A stretch of 64,000 bases of DNA from Brenneria goodwinii (GTDB lineage: Bacteria > Pseudomonadota > Gammaproteobacteria > Enterobacterales > Enterobacteriaceae): positions 2,170,001-2,234,000 of the forward strand of contig NZ_CP014137.1 of assembly GCF_002291445.1 (NCBI RefSeq), in the 5' to 3' direction. Below are positions 8,897 through 17,114 of the stretch, piece by piece. The translations under genes were made by a program, and so were the position numbers. The notes under the pieces are model-generated. The model worked only from the letters and a program-made list of their open reading frames with translations. It did not search any database and had not been told where the DNA came from. Position 1 is the first letter of the stretch. The number at the start of each line of letters is the position of its first letter.

Positions 8897-9835
8897 TCAG
8901 TTAAAGGGTTTCAGATCGACCCGCGCCATCATCGCGGCCAACTGAGGACGATCGGTAATACCAACATTGCTTTGGCTCACTGCCAGTGCTGCCACCGCCG
9001 TTGCCAAGCGCAAAGTATGTTCACTGGACTCGCGCATCAATAATCCATAAATCAGTCCCCCAACCATGGAGTCACCCGCGCCCACCGTACTAACCACTTC
9101 ACAAGCAGGCGGTTTTGCCAGCCACGCGCCCGATGCGTTGACCCACAGGGCGCCTTCCGCCCCCAGTGAGATAACAACATGAGCGATCCCTTGTTCACGC
9201 AATGCATGCGCGGCATCAACCACATCATCCAACGTAGGTAATTTACGTCCCGCCCAGATTTCCAACTCCCGGCGATTCGGTTTTACCAGCCAGGGAGCGG
9301 CCTTCAGTCCCGCCACCAGCGCATCACGGCTGCTGTCAAAAATAATGCACGGACAATGGCTGCGTAACCTGGACATCCAATCGGTAAAGGCATCCGGATC
9401 AACACCGGCAGGCAAACTACCGCTGACGGCAACCATATCGAACTGCCCGAGCCAACTCAGGGAATCATTGACAAAACGTTGCCAATCCTGCTGCGTTACT
9501 TCAAATCCGGAGAAATTGAGATCGGTAACGTCCCCGTCTTTTTCCGTCAGTTTGACATTGATACGCGTACGTCCCGGTACAACCTGAAAACGGTTCGCAA
9601 TGCCCAATTCACTGAACAATTGCTGAAAACCATCCTGATTGTCTTTACCCAGGAACCCACCCACCGTGACATCAATCCCGAGGTCTTTCAGCACCTTGGC
9701 GACATTGATACCTTTGCCAGCCGCATGCAGACCCGCTGTCTGAACCAGGTTTACTTCGCCCTTTTCAATTTCAGGACAATAGCCAACCAGGTCATAAGCC
9801 GGATTCAGGGTAATGGTGGCGACTCGCCTGCTCAT
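8897..9835 (-). CDS. fruK: 1-phosphofructokinase
   Basis: Phosphorylates fructose-1-phosphate to fructose-1,6-bisphosphate with ATP; 312 residues, PfkB/ribokinase fold. Seen are the PfkB signature region AAGKGINVAKVLKDLG (about 38-53) and the C-terminal VGAGDSMVGG, with catalytic D255 in GAGDS. Its ATG overlaps the fruB stop by 4 bp (ATGA), so translation is probably coupled. It is the middle gene of fruBKA. Fructose-1-phosphate, its substrate, is also the effector that releases Cra. Confidence 0.95.
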   Translation of the reverse strand: MSRRVATITLNPAYDLVGYCPEIEKGEVNLVQTAGLHAAGKGINVAKVLKDLGIDVTVGGFLGKDNQDGFQQLFSELGIANRFQVVPGRTRINVKLTEKDGDVTDLNFSGFEVTQQDWQRFVNDSLSWLGQFDMVAVSGSLPAGVDPDAFTDWMSRLRSHCPCIIFDSSRDALVAGLKAAPWLVKPNRRELEIWAGRKLPTLDDVVDAAHALREQGIAHVVISLGAEGALWVNASGAWLAKPPACEVVSTVGAGDSMVGGLIYGLLMRESSEHTLRLATAVAALAVSQSNVGITDRPQLAAMMARVDLKPFN

Positions 9836-10965
9836 GCTGCCCCCTCGCCTAAGCCAGAATTAATTGCTTCGCCAATGGCGGCCAATGCTTGTTCAGCATC
9901 GCTGCCGCTGGCGGTAAAACGTAGTTTGTGACCTTTCTTCACACCCAGTGCGATAACTTTCATCAGGCTGCGGCCATTCACCGCTTTGCCGGTACCATCA
10001 AGATTGGCAACGGTAATGTCGCTGCTGAACTGCTTAATCACATTAACCAGCATCGTGCCCGGACGCGCGTGCAAACCATGATCGTTGCGGATGGTGAACT
10101 CCGCCGTCAGCACGTCGCTCTGCTCCGGCACATCGCTGGTCAGCAAGGCCAGCAAGGTAGGCGCATCGGCTTTCAGCAAGCGTTCAGCTTTTTGCTCGGT
10201 CAACAGTTTGGTCAGGTAATCAATCGGCGCATAGGCCTGATCGTCGGCGGCGGCAACCGTCACCAGCAACGCGACAGACTCGCCATCGACATCGAAAGGC
10301 GCGGCCGGACGGGCAACGGCGGCGGCGCTGCTGATGTTGCCTTCAGCACTGTCGCTGAACCAGATACCCTGTCCCAGATTCAGTGGTTTATTGCTCACGA
10401 CATGGCTGACGAAACCGGCATCCGCCGCGCCAATCTGTTGCAGGCGGCCGGCATTCAGCGCCTGCAGCGTCAGCAGATTGTCCGTTGCCACATCAAGCGA
10501 AATCAGTGAGGTATCGAAACGGAACTCCGGCATCTGCTGTTCGCCCATCAGCAGGCTGCGCAGTTCTTCCGCCGAAGTGGTGCTCGCCAAACGAGCCGCG
10601 ACGCGATCGTCGCTAAGGACATGCGTTAACTGGCGTAACAGCGCCAGGTGCTCATCCGAGCGGGCCGCAATCCCCAGCACCACATAGGCCGTTTGATCTT
10701 CTCCCCAGGTAACGCCTTGGGGAAATTGAAACACCTGAACACCCGTTTTCAGTACCAGATCGCGGGTATCCGTCGTGCCATGAGGAATGGCGATGCCGTT
10801 CCCTAAATAAGTGGAGGTTTGCGTCTCGCGCTTCAGCATGCCGTCGACATATGCTGCGCTGACGCACCCGGCCTGAGTCAGAGCTGAAGCAACAAGCTGT
10901 ATAGCTTCCTGCTTGCTACTGGCTACCGCGCCTAAATGAATATCTTGCTGTAACAACTGGAACAT
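9832..10965 (-). CDS. fruB: Fructose PTS diphosphoryl transfer protein (FPr)
   Basis: A cytoplasmic phosphocarrier that passes phosphate from Enzyme I to FruA; 377 residues. An EIIA-Fru domain (about 1-143) has the active H62 in IAIPHGTTDTRD. A central linker domain follows, and the HPr-like domain (about 285-375) has active H299 in NDHGLHARPG; both histidines match the E. coli numbering. It is the first gene of fruBKA, with GAGAGG before the ATG. Two perfect Cra operators lie upstream, so the operon should be repressed by Cra and induced by fructose. Confidence 0.95.
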   Translation of the reverse strand: MFQLLQQDIHLGAVASSKQEAIQLVASALTQAGCVSAAYVDGMLKRETQTSTYLGNGIAIPHGTTDTRDLVLKTGVQVFQFPQGVTWGEDQTAYVVLGIAARSDEHLALLRQLTHVLSDDRVAARLASTTSAEELRSLLMGEQQMPEFRFDTSLISLDVATDNLLTLQALNAGRLQQIGAADAGFVSHVVSNKPLNLGQGIWFSDSAEGNISSAAAVARPAAPFDVDGESVALLVTVAAADDQAYAPIDYLTKLLTEQKAERLLKADAPTLLALLTSDVPEQSDVLTAEFTIRNDHGLHARPGTMLVNVIKQFSSDITVANLDGTGKAVNGRSLMKVIALGVKKGHKLRFTASGSDAEQALAAIGEAINSGLGEGAA

Positions 10966-10988
10966 GGCTCTCCTCTCTTGCTGAAAGT

Positions 10989-11000
10989 TGAATCGTTTCA
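10989..11000. promoter_or_regulatory. Cra (FruR) operator, fruB-proximal
   Basis: TGAATCGTTTCA matches the Cra consensus TGAAWCGNTTCA at every position. It lies 24 bp upstream of the fruB ATG, in the place of the proximal operator of the E. coli fru operon. Confidence 0.88.
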
Positions 11001-11055
11001 GCTTTTATGAGAAAAAATGTGTTTATCGAGAAAGGCGTTTCAAAAAAATCATCGC

Positions 11056-11067
11056 TGAAACGTTTCA
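11056..11067. promoter_or_regulatory. Cra (FruR) operator, fruB-distal
   Basis: TGAAACGTTTCA is a fully palindromic match to the Cra consensus, centred 67 bp from the proximal site. Paired operators are known for E. coli fruBKA. The divergent setB gene shares this 335-bp gap and may also be affected. Confidence 0.88.
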
Positions 11068-11127
11068 ATTAGTCTGTTTCCATTACGTCATTTATGCAAG
11101 CATTCCGCACTGTTTACGTAACGAATT

Positions 11128-11143
11128 TATGACGTCACGCACA
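11128..11143. promoter_or_regulatory. Possible CRP site in the fruB-setB gap
   Basis: On the minus strand TGTGC-GTGACG-TCATA approximates the CRP consensus TGTGA-N6-TCACA (one good half, one weaker). It lies about 160 bp upstream of fruB and 160 bp upstream of setB. CRP control is plausible for a sugar operon but the match is moderate. Confidence 0.35.
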
Positions 11144-11300
11144 TTTTAGCCGCTATGCGACACAGCCTGATGACAAAAAACCACTTAAAGCTGAAGTGCT
11201 GCTGAAGAAAAACCACAAAACAGGTTTTCTGTTTTTTTATAAATCGGCGTAATATGGCGCGCTCATCTCGTTTTTTGTCGGCTTTTTAACCGTTATCAAC

Positions 11301-12479
11301 ATGCACACATCCGTCAGCACCACTCGACATCAGCCCGATCTGACTTCGCCCGCGTTTCTCGTTATCGCCTTTCTGACCGGAATCGCTGGTGCATTACAGC
11401 TCCCGACGCTCAGTCTTTTTCTGTCAAATGAAGTCCAGGTGCGCCCCTTCCTGGTCGGGATGTTCTATACCGGAAGCGCCGTGATCGGCATCATCGTCAG
11501 CCAGGTGTTGGCAACGCGCTCAGACCGCCAAGGCGATCGCAAAACGCTTATTTTCCAGTGCTGTTTACTTGGCGCCCTGGCCTGTCTGTTATTTGCCTGG
11601 AATCGCAACTACTTTATTCTGCTGTTCGTTGGCGTACTGCTCAGCAGCTTCGGCTCGACGGCAAACCCCCAGCTATTCGCTCTGGCGCGGGAACATGCCG
11701 ATCGGACGGGCCGCGAAGCCGCGATGTTCAGCTCCATTTTGCGCGCCCAGGTCTCACTCTCCTGGGTGATTGGCCCGCCGATCGCCTTTGCTCTGGCGCT
11801 GGGTTTTGGCTTTACGTCAATGTATCTGACGGCAGCCGCCGTATTTGTGCTGTGCGCTATTCTGGTCAGAATTTTTCTTCCATCGATGCCGAAGTCGGTG
11901 GTCAAAACCACCGCCACCCTTGAGGCTCCCCGCCGTAATCGCCGGGATACCTTACTGCTGTTCGCCGCCTGCACATTGATGTGGACATGCAACGGCATCT
12001 ACATCATCAATATGCCGCTCTATTTGGTACATGAGCTTCATCTGCCGGAAAAACTGGCGGGGATAATGATGGGTACCGCAGCCGGATTAGAGATACCGGC
12101 CATGTTGATCGCGGGCTATGTCGCCAAACGTTTCGGCAAACGTTTTTTGATGCGGCTGGCCGTCTTCTCCGGTCTGTTGTTTTATGTGGGATTATTGTGC
12201 CTCGACAGCGAAATCGCGCTGCTGGCCTTACAGTTGCTGAACGCTATTTTTATCGGCATTCTCGCCGGCATCGGCATGCTCTATTTTCAGGATCTGATGC
12301 CCGGACAGGCGGGCGCGGCAACCACGCTCTTCACCAATACCGGGCGCGTCGGCTGGATTATTTCCGGCTCGTTGGCGGGGATTGTGGCGGAAATCTGGAA
12401 TTATCACGCCGTGTTTTTTATCGCGTTGTTTATGATCGCCGGATCGGGTTACTGCATGTGGCGAATTAAAAACGTGTAG
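11301..12479 (+). CDS. setB: Sugar efflux transporter SetB
   Basis: A 392-residue MFS transporter with about twelve hydrophobic segments, of the SET family that exports sugars such as lactose and glucose analogues. The first loop carries the MFS-like VLATRSDRQGDRK, and SFGSTANPQLFALAREHAD and MLYFQDLMPGQAGAATTLF are typical of SetA/SetB. Placement divergent from fruBKA and before yeiW/yeiP matches E. coli setB. The last 14 bp overlap the end of yeiW on the other strand. The physiological substrate is unknown; a role in relieving sugar-phosphate stress is only an inference from the fru neighbourhood. Confidence 0.88.
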   Translation: MHTSVSTTRHQPDLTSPAFLVIAFLTGIAGALQLPTLSLFLSNEVQVRPFLVGMFYTGSAVIGIIVSQVLATRSDRQGDRKTLIFQCCLLGALACLLFAWNRNYFILLFVGVLLSSFGSTANPQLFALAREHADRTGREAAMFSSILRAQVSLSWVIGPPIAFALALGFGFTSMYLTAAAVFVLCAILVRIFLPSMPKSVVKTTATLEAPRRNRRDTLLLFAACTLMWTCNGIYIINMPLYLVHELHLPEKLAGIMMGTAAGLEIPAMLIAGYVAKRFGKRFLMRLAVFSGLLFYVGLLCLDSEIALLALQLLNAIFIGILAGIGMLYFQDLMPGQAGAATTLFTNTGRVGWIISGSLAGIVAEIWNYHAVFFIALFMIAGSGYCMWRIKNV

Positions 12480-12744
12480 ACAGGCGGATATCGGGCGCCG
12501 TATCGGCTTCCAGTTTGAACAGGTAAATAAGCGCCTCATCACGATGGCTGAAACACATATCAGCTCGCGCCTGTAACCCTGAACAAACGGCCGGTCTGAG
12601 CGGCGAATGAAATATTCCGCAGCGCATCTGCGCATCCAGATGAATACACGGCGTATTGGCCGGTTTGCCATTCGGCATGCCGGGCAACGGGCTGGATATT
12701 GAAGGGGCGATGCAGCATGCGCCGCAATCAGAACGACAGTCCAT
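12466..12744 (-). CDS. yeiW: YeiW family CxxxCxxCC protein
   Basis: A small cysteine-rich protein of 92 residues from the chosen start, of the UPF0153 type thought to chelate zinc or iron. Cys 3, 7, 10 and 11 form the N-terminal cluster (MDCRSDCGACC); further Cys occur in NTPCIHL, RCGIF, PAVCSG and DMCF. The frame opens 18 codons earlier at 12798, but E. coli YeiW starts at the equivalent MDCR and GGAGAG lies upstream of 12744. It converges on setB with a 14-bp overlap of the 3' ends. No function is established for the family. Confidence 0.75.
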   Translation of the reverse strand: MDCRSDCGACCIAPSISSPLPGMPNGKPANTPCIHLDAQMRCGIFHSPLRPAVCSGLQARADMCFSHRDEALIYLFKLEADTAPDIRLSTRF

Positions 12745-12953
12745 CAGTTGGCTCTCCGGCGGTTCGGCAATAGGATTGTCAGCCACCATAACAGCCATCC
12801 GGGCGAATGCCAGCGCTTCTTCATATTAGTTGCCCATGATCTACAATTAATGCTGGCGACATGCCCGTTGCATGAATTCCTGCTTGCCTGAATCCTGCGG
12901 CGCGAGTAACGTGTCGCCACAAAAATCTCACTCCTCATAGACAGGTATTTTTT

Positions 12954-13526
12954 ATGGCAAGAGCGAACGAAATTAAACGCGGTATGGCCGTTAACTATAA
13001 TGGCAAATTGCTGCTGGTGAAGGACATTGATATCCAGAGCCCAAGCGCCCGTGGAGCCAGTACGCTATACAAGATGCGTTTTTCTGACGTGCGCACCGGA
13101 TTAAAGGTTGAAGAACGTTTTAAGGGCGATGATATTCTCGATACCATCTCCCTGACGCGTCGGACGGTCACCTTCTCTTATATTGATGGCGACGAGTACG
13201 TCTTTATGGATGATGAAGACTACACGCCATACAACTTCAAAAAAGACCAAATAGAAGAAGAATTGCTATTCATTCCCGAAGGCGGCATGCCGGGTATTCA
13301 GGTATTGAGCTGGGATGGTGAACTCATTGCGCTTGAATTACCGCAGACGGTGGATATGGAAATTGTCGACACGGCTCCCGGCATCAAAGGCGCCTCAGCC
13401 AGCGCCCGAAACAAACCAGCGACAATGAGCACTGGCCTGACGATTCAGGTACCGGAATATCTGAGCGCCGGTGAGAAAATCCGTATCCATATTCCAGAAC
13501 GCCGTTATATGGGCCGCGCGGAGTAA
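12954..13526 (+). CDS. yeiP: EF-P-like translation factor EfpL (YeiP)
   Basis: A 190-residue paralogue of elongation factor P with three beta-barrel domains (KOW-like about 1-65, OB about 70-125, C-terminal OB about 130-188). The tip loop reads SPSARGAST, with Arg33 in place of the lysine that EpmA modifies in EF-P. This is the mark of the EfpL/YeiP subfamily, reported to help ribosomes through certain stalling motifs. The C-terminal IQVPEYLSAGEKIRI matches the EF-P signature region. It lies between setB/yeiW and yeiR as in E. coli, apart from the fimbrial-like gene inserted after it. Confidence 0.92.
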   Translation: MARANEIKRGMAVNYNGKLLLVKDIDIQSPSARGASTLYKMRFSDVRTGLKVEERFKGDDILDTISLTRRTVTFSYIDGDEYVFMDDEDYTPYNFKKDQIEEELLFIPEGGMPGIQVLSWDGELIALELPQTVDMEIVDTAPGIKGASASARNKPATMSTGLTIQVPEYLSAGEKIRIHIPERRYMGRAE

Positions 13527-13545
13527 GCGTCGTCGCCGTTCGTGG

Positions 13546-13571
13546 GTAACACCCTCTCGAAGCGGTGTTAC
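13546..13571. terminator. Hairpin between yeiP and the fimbrial-like gene
   Basis: A perfect 8-bp stem (GTAACACC / GGTGTTAC) with a 10-nt loop sits in the 66-bp gap between the converging genes. There is no U-tract, so termination is only suggested by position. Confidence 0.4.
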
Positions 13572-13592
13572 TTGCGAATACACATTGTTCAA

Positions 13593-13913
13593 CTACCGGT
13601 AGGTTACGGTCAACAGCCTGGCGGTACGTTCAGCGTTGAGCCAATCCATGCGAGTTTCCTCTATCAGGTCCGGCAATACTTGATTAGCTGCCGTCGCTGA
13701 ATTCGTATTGTAACGATAATTAGCCTGCTTACCCTCTTGATAACAAGAGAAATTGACGACCGCCTGCTGCGCGCTGGCGACGCAGGGCGACTCAACAATC
13801 TGCCCAGTAAATCGGATAATGCCCGAAGCCGCATCGCTGGCGGACGCAATGCCTGATGTGAGCGAGCACAGCGCAACCCCACCCAATAACACCCAATTGC
13901 TTAACCTACTCAT
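13593..13913 (-). CDS. Lone short fimbrial-subunit-like exported protein
   Basis: A protein of 106 residues with a clear signal peptide (about 1-25, ending GIASA). The mature start is typical of type 1 pilin-like subunits: a GIIRFTGQIVESPC strand, then a second Cys at 57 (Cys44-Cys57, the usual pilin disulfide spacing is larger). It ends LLTVTYR, like the final beta-strand of pilins. At 106 residues it is shorter than the usual 150-180, so the middle of the fold is missing. No usher, chaperone or other subunit lies nearby. It may be a secreted small protein derived from a pilin. The yeiP-yeiR position has no such gene in E. coli. Confidence 0.6.
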   Translation of the reverse strand: MSRLSNWVLLGGVALCSLTSGIASASDAASGIIRFTGQIVESPCVASAQQAVVNFSCYQEGKQANYRYNTNSATAANQVLPDLIEETRMDWLNAERTARLLTVTYR

Positions 13914-14054
13914 AAGTTCCCCCTATCAATTGCCGAATATGTAATAGGTATCGACAACAAACAGGGTGAACATTAATTAATTTGATATTATTTCTGATGT
14001 AGCATAAGTAAATCTATTCACATCACAATGTGATCCTATTTAAATCAGGAGTCT

Positions 14055-15044
14055 ATGTTGCTGACCAAAGTTAATCTCATCACCGGCTTTCTTGGCAGCG
14101 GGAAAACCACAACGATCCGGCACCTTCTTTCTCAGAAGCCGGAAGATGAAGTCTGGGCCGTATTGGTTAACGAATTTGGCGAAATCGGCATTGACGGCGC
14201 GCTGCTGGCGGACAGCGGCGCGGTATTGAAAGAGATCCCCGGGGGATGCATGTGCTGCGTTAACGGTTTGCCGATGCAGGTCGGCCTGAATATGTTACTG
14301 CAGCAAAAAAAGCCGCACCGCTTATTAATTGAGCCTACCGGCCTGGGCCATCCTAAGCAGATTCTCTCGTTGCTGACAGGAGCGAGTTACCAGCCCTGGC
14401 TGACGTTACAGGCGACATTATGCCTGCTCGATGCCCGCCAATTGCGCGAATCCCGCTATACGGAGAATGAAAATTTCCGCGACCAGTTGGCCGCCGCCGA
14501 CATCATTATCGCCAACAAGCAGGATACCTATCTTGATGTAGACCGATCCGCGTTGCAGAAGTGGCAACAGGACAATAACGACACGCGGCAAATCGTGATG
14601 GTTAGTCAAGGACAGGTAGACCGGCAACTGCTGGACCAGCCTCGCCATAATCGGCGTGAACTGCCTGACGGCGCCCACCATCACCAGCATAAGATCGCAC
14701 AAGGTCTGGCGGCGCTGCGGCTGCCGGCCAATGAACCCTGGCGGCGATCGTTAAATCAAGGTCAGGGCTACCATGCCTGCGGCTGGATTTTCGCCCCGGA
14801 AACCATCTTTGATACTGCTGCATTGCTGGACTGGGTTCGTCTGTCGCCGGTCAGCCGGGTAAAAGGGGTTATGCGCATCAAAGAAGGAACCTTGATCGTC
14901 AACCGTCAGGGGGCCGACCTGCATATTGAAACGAAATCCGTCGCGCCGATTGACAGCCGCATTGAACTCATCAATGAAGCACCCGCCGAATGGAATAGTT
15001 TACAATCCGTATTGTTAAAGGCTCGTTTAACTATTGCAGGATAG
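14055..15044 (+). CDS. yeiR: Zinc-binding GTPase YeiR (COG0523)
   Basis: A 329-residue P-loop GTPase of the CobW/YjiA/ZNG1 metallochaperone family. The Walker A motif GFLGSGKTT is at 11-19, the metal-binding CxCC motif (GGCMCCVNG) spans 65-68, and the guanine-specificity motif NKQD follows DIIIA. A CobW C-terminal domain is present. A His-rich stretch (DGAHHHQHK) in the middle could hold extra zinc. YeiR of E. coli binds zinc and hydrolyses GTP; the client protein is not known. It lies after yeiP and before lpxT as in E. coli. Confidence 0.88.
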   Translation: MLLTKVNLITGFLGSGKTTTIRHLLSQKPEDEVWAVLVNEFGEIGIDGALLADSGAVLKEIPGGCMCCVNGLPMQVGLNMLLQQKKPHRLLIEPTGLGHPKQILSLLTGASYQPWLTLQATLCLLDARQLRESRYTENENFRDQLAAADIIIANKQDTYLDVDRSALQKWQQDNNDTRQIVMVSQGQVDRQLLDQPRHNRRELPDGAHHHQHKIAQGLAALRLPANEPWRRSLNQGQGYHACGWIFAPETIFDTAALLDWVRLSPVSRVKGVMRIKEGTLIVNRQGADLHIETKSVAPIDSRIELINEAPAEWNSLQSVLLKARLTIAG

Positions 15045-15085
15045 AATAACCGTTTAGTTGAATTTACATTCGAGTTATCTACTTT

Positions 15086-15799
15086 ATGTCACGGCGTAAC
15101 GGTTTCACTATCTTACTGCTCAACATACTGGGTATTGGGCTTTTTCTATCCTGGTATTTACCGCCGGATCACGGCTTCTGGTTTAGTGTGGATAGTCATA
15201 TCTTCTTCTATTTCAACCATCTGTTGCCCCAAAGCCCAGCGTTCCTGAAACTGGTGGCTATCACCAACCTGCGGGCGTTTGATGCTTGCGCGCTGATTGT
15301 GATGGGGTTGCTATATCTGTCATTTTATCTAAAAGCGACGCCGTCCGGGCGGCGGCGTTTGCTGATTATCGGCATCGTTATGCTGCTCAGCGCCCTGGTG
15401 CTGAATCAGCTGGGACATCTATTACCAGTCCAGCATGCCAGTCCGACCCTCTATTTTCATGATATCCATCGGGTCAGCGACTTGACCGATATTCCGGCGA
15501 AAGATGCCTCTAAAGATAGTTTCCCGGGCGACCACGGCATGATGCTGATGGTATTCGCCGCCTTTATGCTGCGCTATTTTACCCGCTCCGCATTCGCCGC
15601 GGGTGTGGCGATCGTGATCGTTTTTTCACTGCCGCGCGTTATGATCGGCGCCCACTGGTTTACCGACATTGCGGTAGGTTCGCTGTCGGTCGTCCTGGTC
15701 GGATTAAGCTGGTTCTTGCTCACGCCTGCCAGCGATACATTAATTAATTTGCTGTATCGCCATCTGCCCAGCCGACGCCAATCAGCGGGAAAACAGTAG
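15086..15799 (+). CDS. lpxT: Lipid A 1-diphosphate synthase LpxT (PAP2 family)
   Basis: An inner-membrane phosphotransferase that moves the distal phosphate of undecaprenyl diphosphate to the 1-phosphate of lipid A on the periplasmic side. It has 237 residues and about six membrane segments. PAP2 catalytic blocks are SFPGDHGMM and LPRVMIGAHWFTDI (the His and Asp of the third motif). E. coli LpxT (YeiU) lies between yeiR and mepS, as here. The product would raise the negative charge of the outer membrane; in E. coli PmrR antagonises it. Confidence 0.88.
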   Translation: MSRRNGFTILLLNILGIGLFLSWYLPPDHGFWFSVDSHIFFYFNHLLPQSPAFLKLVAITNLRAFDACALIVMGLLYLSFYLKATPSGRRRLLIIGIVMLLSALVLNQLGHLLPVQHASPTLYFHDIHRVSDLTDIPAKDASKDSFPGDHGMMLMVFAAFMLRYFTRSAFAAGVAIVIVFSLPRVMIGAHWFTDIAVGSLSVVLVGLSWFLLTPASDTLINLLYRHLPSRRQSAGKQ

Positions 15800-16238
15800 T
15801 AATATCGTCTATTATGGAAGATCTTCTCGCTGGCCGTTTTAGCGGCCGGCGTTACCCCGAGGATACTTTTCCTTATTATCGAATATCTTTGTTTCCATGC
15901 GGCAGACTTTCTCCGCTTTCTGACACATCTTTTTAACAAAAAAGCCTTCTATTTAAGATTTTTTACATCGCCATTTTTTCACTAATCACATCATTAAATC
16001 TTATAAATAAAATAGTTAAAACTGCTCGCAATCTGTTTATCGATACGGTAGTCTCAGTAAAGTTTGCTTTTTTCCTCTTATTGAGCTAGAGGAAAAAGAA
16101 AATAATTGTGCTTTCCGGCACACTTTCATGGTTCTGTGTTTGGATAAGTGCGAGCGCTGCTTTAGTCTAAATCTCGTTTTGTCGTTTGGCATTTATAACG
16201 ATATTTATCGTTAAGGAAATCAAGGAAACATAACAATA
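15800..16238 (+). other. Long intergenic region upstream of mepS
   Basis: A 439-bp stretch without a credible gene. It becomes very AT-rich from about 15940. It holds a 10-bp inverted repeat (TTTTTCCTCT at 16069-16078 with AGAGGAAAAA at 16088-16097, 9-nt loop) roughly 140 bp before mepS. The hairpin lacks a U-tract and may be part of a structured mepS leader. Confidence 0.5.
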
Positions 16239-16823
16239 ATGGTCAAATCTCAACCGATCCTGAGATATATCTGGCGGGCATTGCCTGCTGTTGCGATAGC
16301 AATGACGCTTTCCGCATGTAGTAATAACAGTGTATCTAATCACCCAAACCCCCAAACTGAGATGCATGCAGTTAACGATAAAGATGGCCTTTTACTGCAA
16401 GCCTCTCAGGATGAATTTGAAGCATTGGTGCGTAATGTGGATATCAAATCCAAATTACTTAGCCAATATGCTAGTTGGAAAGGCGTACGTTACCGTTTAG
16501 GCGGCGATAGCAAAGGCGGTATTGATTGTTCCGCATTTGTTCGCCGGACTTTCCGTGAACAGTTCGGTATGGATTTGCCCCGCTCAACCTATGAACAACA
16601 GGAAGTCGGGCAAAAAATTCAGCGCACGAAATTGCGTCCGGGCGATCTTGTCATGTTCCGTGCCGGTTCAACCGGGCGTCACGTCGGCATTTACCTCGGC
16701 AATAATCAGTTTGTTCATGCCTCGACCAGCAGTGGCGTCATGATTTCCAATCTGGACGAAACTTATTGGAAGAAACGCTATCACGAAGCCCGTCGCGTGC
16801 TGGATAAAGGGACTAACAGCTAA
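16239..16823 (+). CDS. mepS: Murein DD-endopeptidase MepS (Spr), lipoprotein
   Basis: An outer-membrane lipoprotein that cuts D-Ala-mDAP crosslinks to let peptidoglycan grow; 194 residues. The lipobox is LSAC with acylated Cys27. The NlpC/P60 domain (about 70-190) contains the catalytic triad C97 (GIDCSAF), H148 (GRHVGIYLG) and H160 (FVHAS), aligned with E. coli Spr at a constant offset. A strong terminator follows. E. coli controls MepS mainly by proteolysis through NlpI and Prc, encoded elsewhere. The rtn gene that follows spr in E. coli is absent. Confidence 0.93.
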   Translation: MVKSQPILRYIWRALPAVAIAMTLSACSNNSVSNHPNPQTEMHAVNDKDGLLLQASQDEFEALVRNVDIKSKLLSQYASWKGVRYRLGGDSKGGIDCSAFVRRTFREQFGMDLPRSTYEQQEVGQKIQRTKLRPGDLVMFRAGSTGRHVGIYLGNNQFVHASTSSGVMISNLDETYWKKRYHEARRVLDKGTNS

Positions 16824-16864
16824 CCGATATTCTTTCCTTGATTAGATACCAAACGAGATAACAG

Positions 16865-16895
16865 AACGCTGCTTAGCAATAAGCAGCGTTTTTTT
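16865..16895 (+). terminator. Intrinsic terminator of mepS
   Basis: An 11-bp perfect stem (AACGCTGCTTA / TAAGCAGCGTT) with a 4-nt loop is followed by a run of seven T, 42 bp after the mepS stop. Confidence 0.9.
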
Positions 16896-17114
16896 ATGAA
16901 AAAAGATTGCTGACAATATTTTATTAACATTATTTTACGGCTCTCTGGATGACACCCGCGCACACCGTGATTATGGTAGGTTTATCGGTCTATTTCGTGG
17001 TAAAAAGGGAAAACTGGGGCTAATTGATGTAATGCTAATGATTTCAAAAACTTTATGCTGTAAAAAGCCTCTATTATGCTAAAGCCTGTCACACTGCGGG
17101 AGAGTGCCGTCAAG

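Noticed and set aside
11217..11238. AAAACAG/CTGTTTT hairpin with T-run upstream of setB
   Set aside because: It looks like a plus-strand terminator, but no plus-strand gene precedes it and the stem is A/T-weak. It may only be an AT-rich promoter part.
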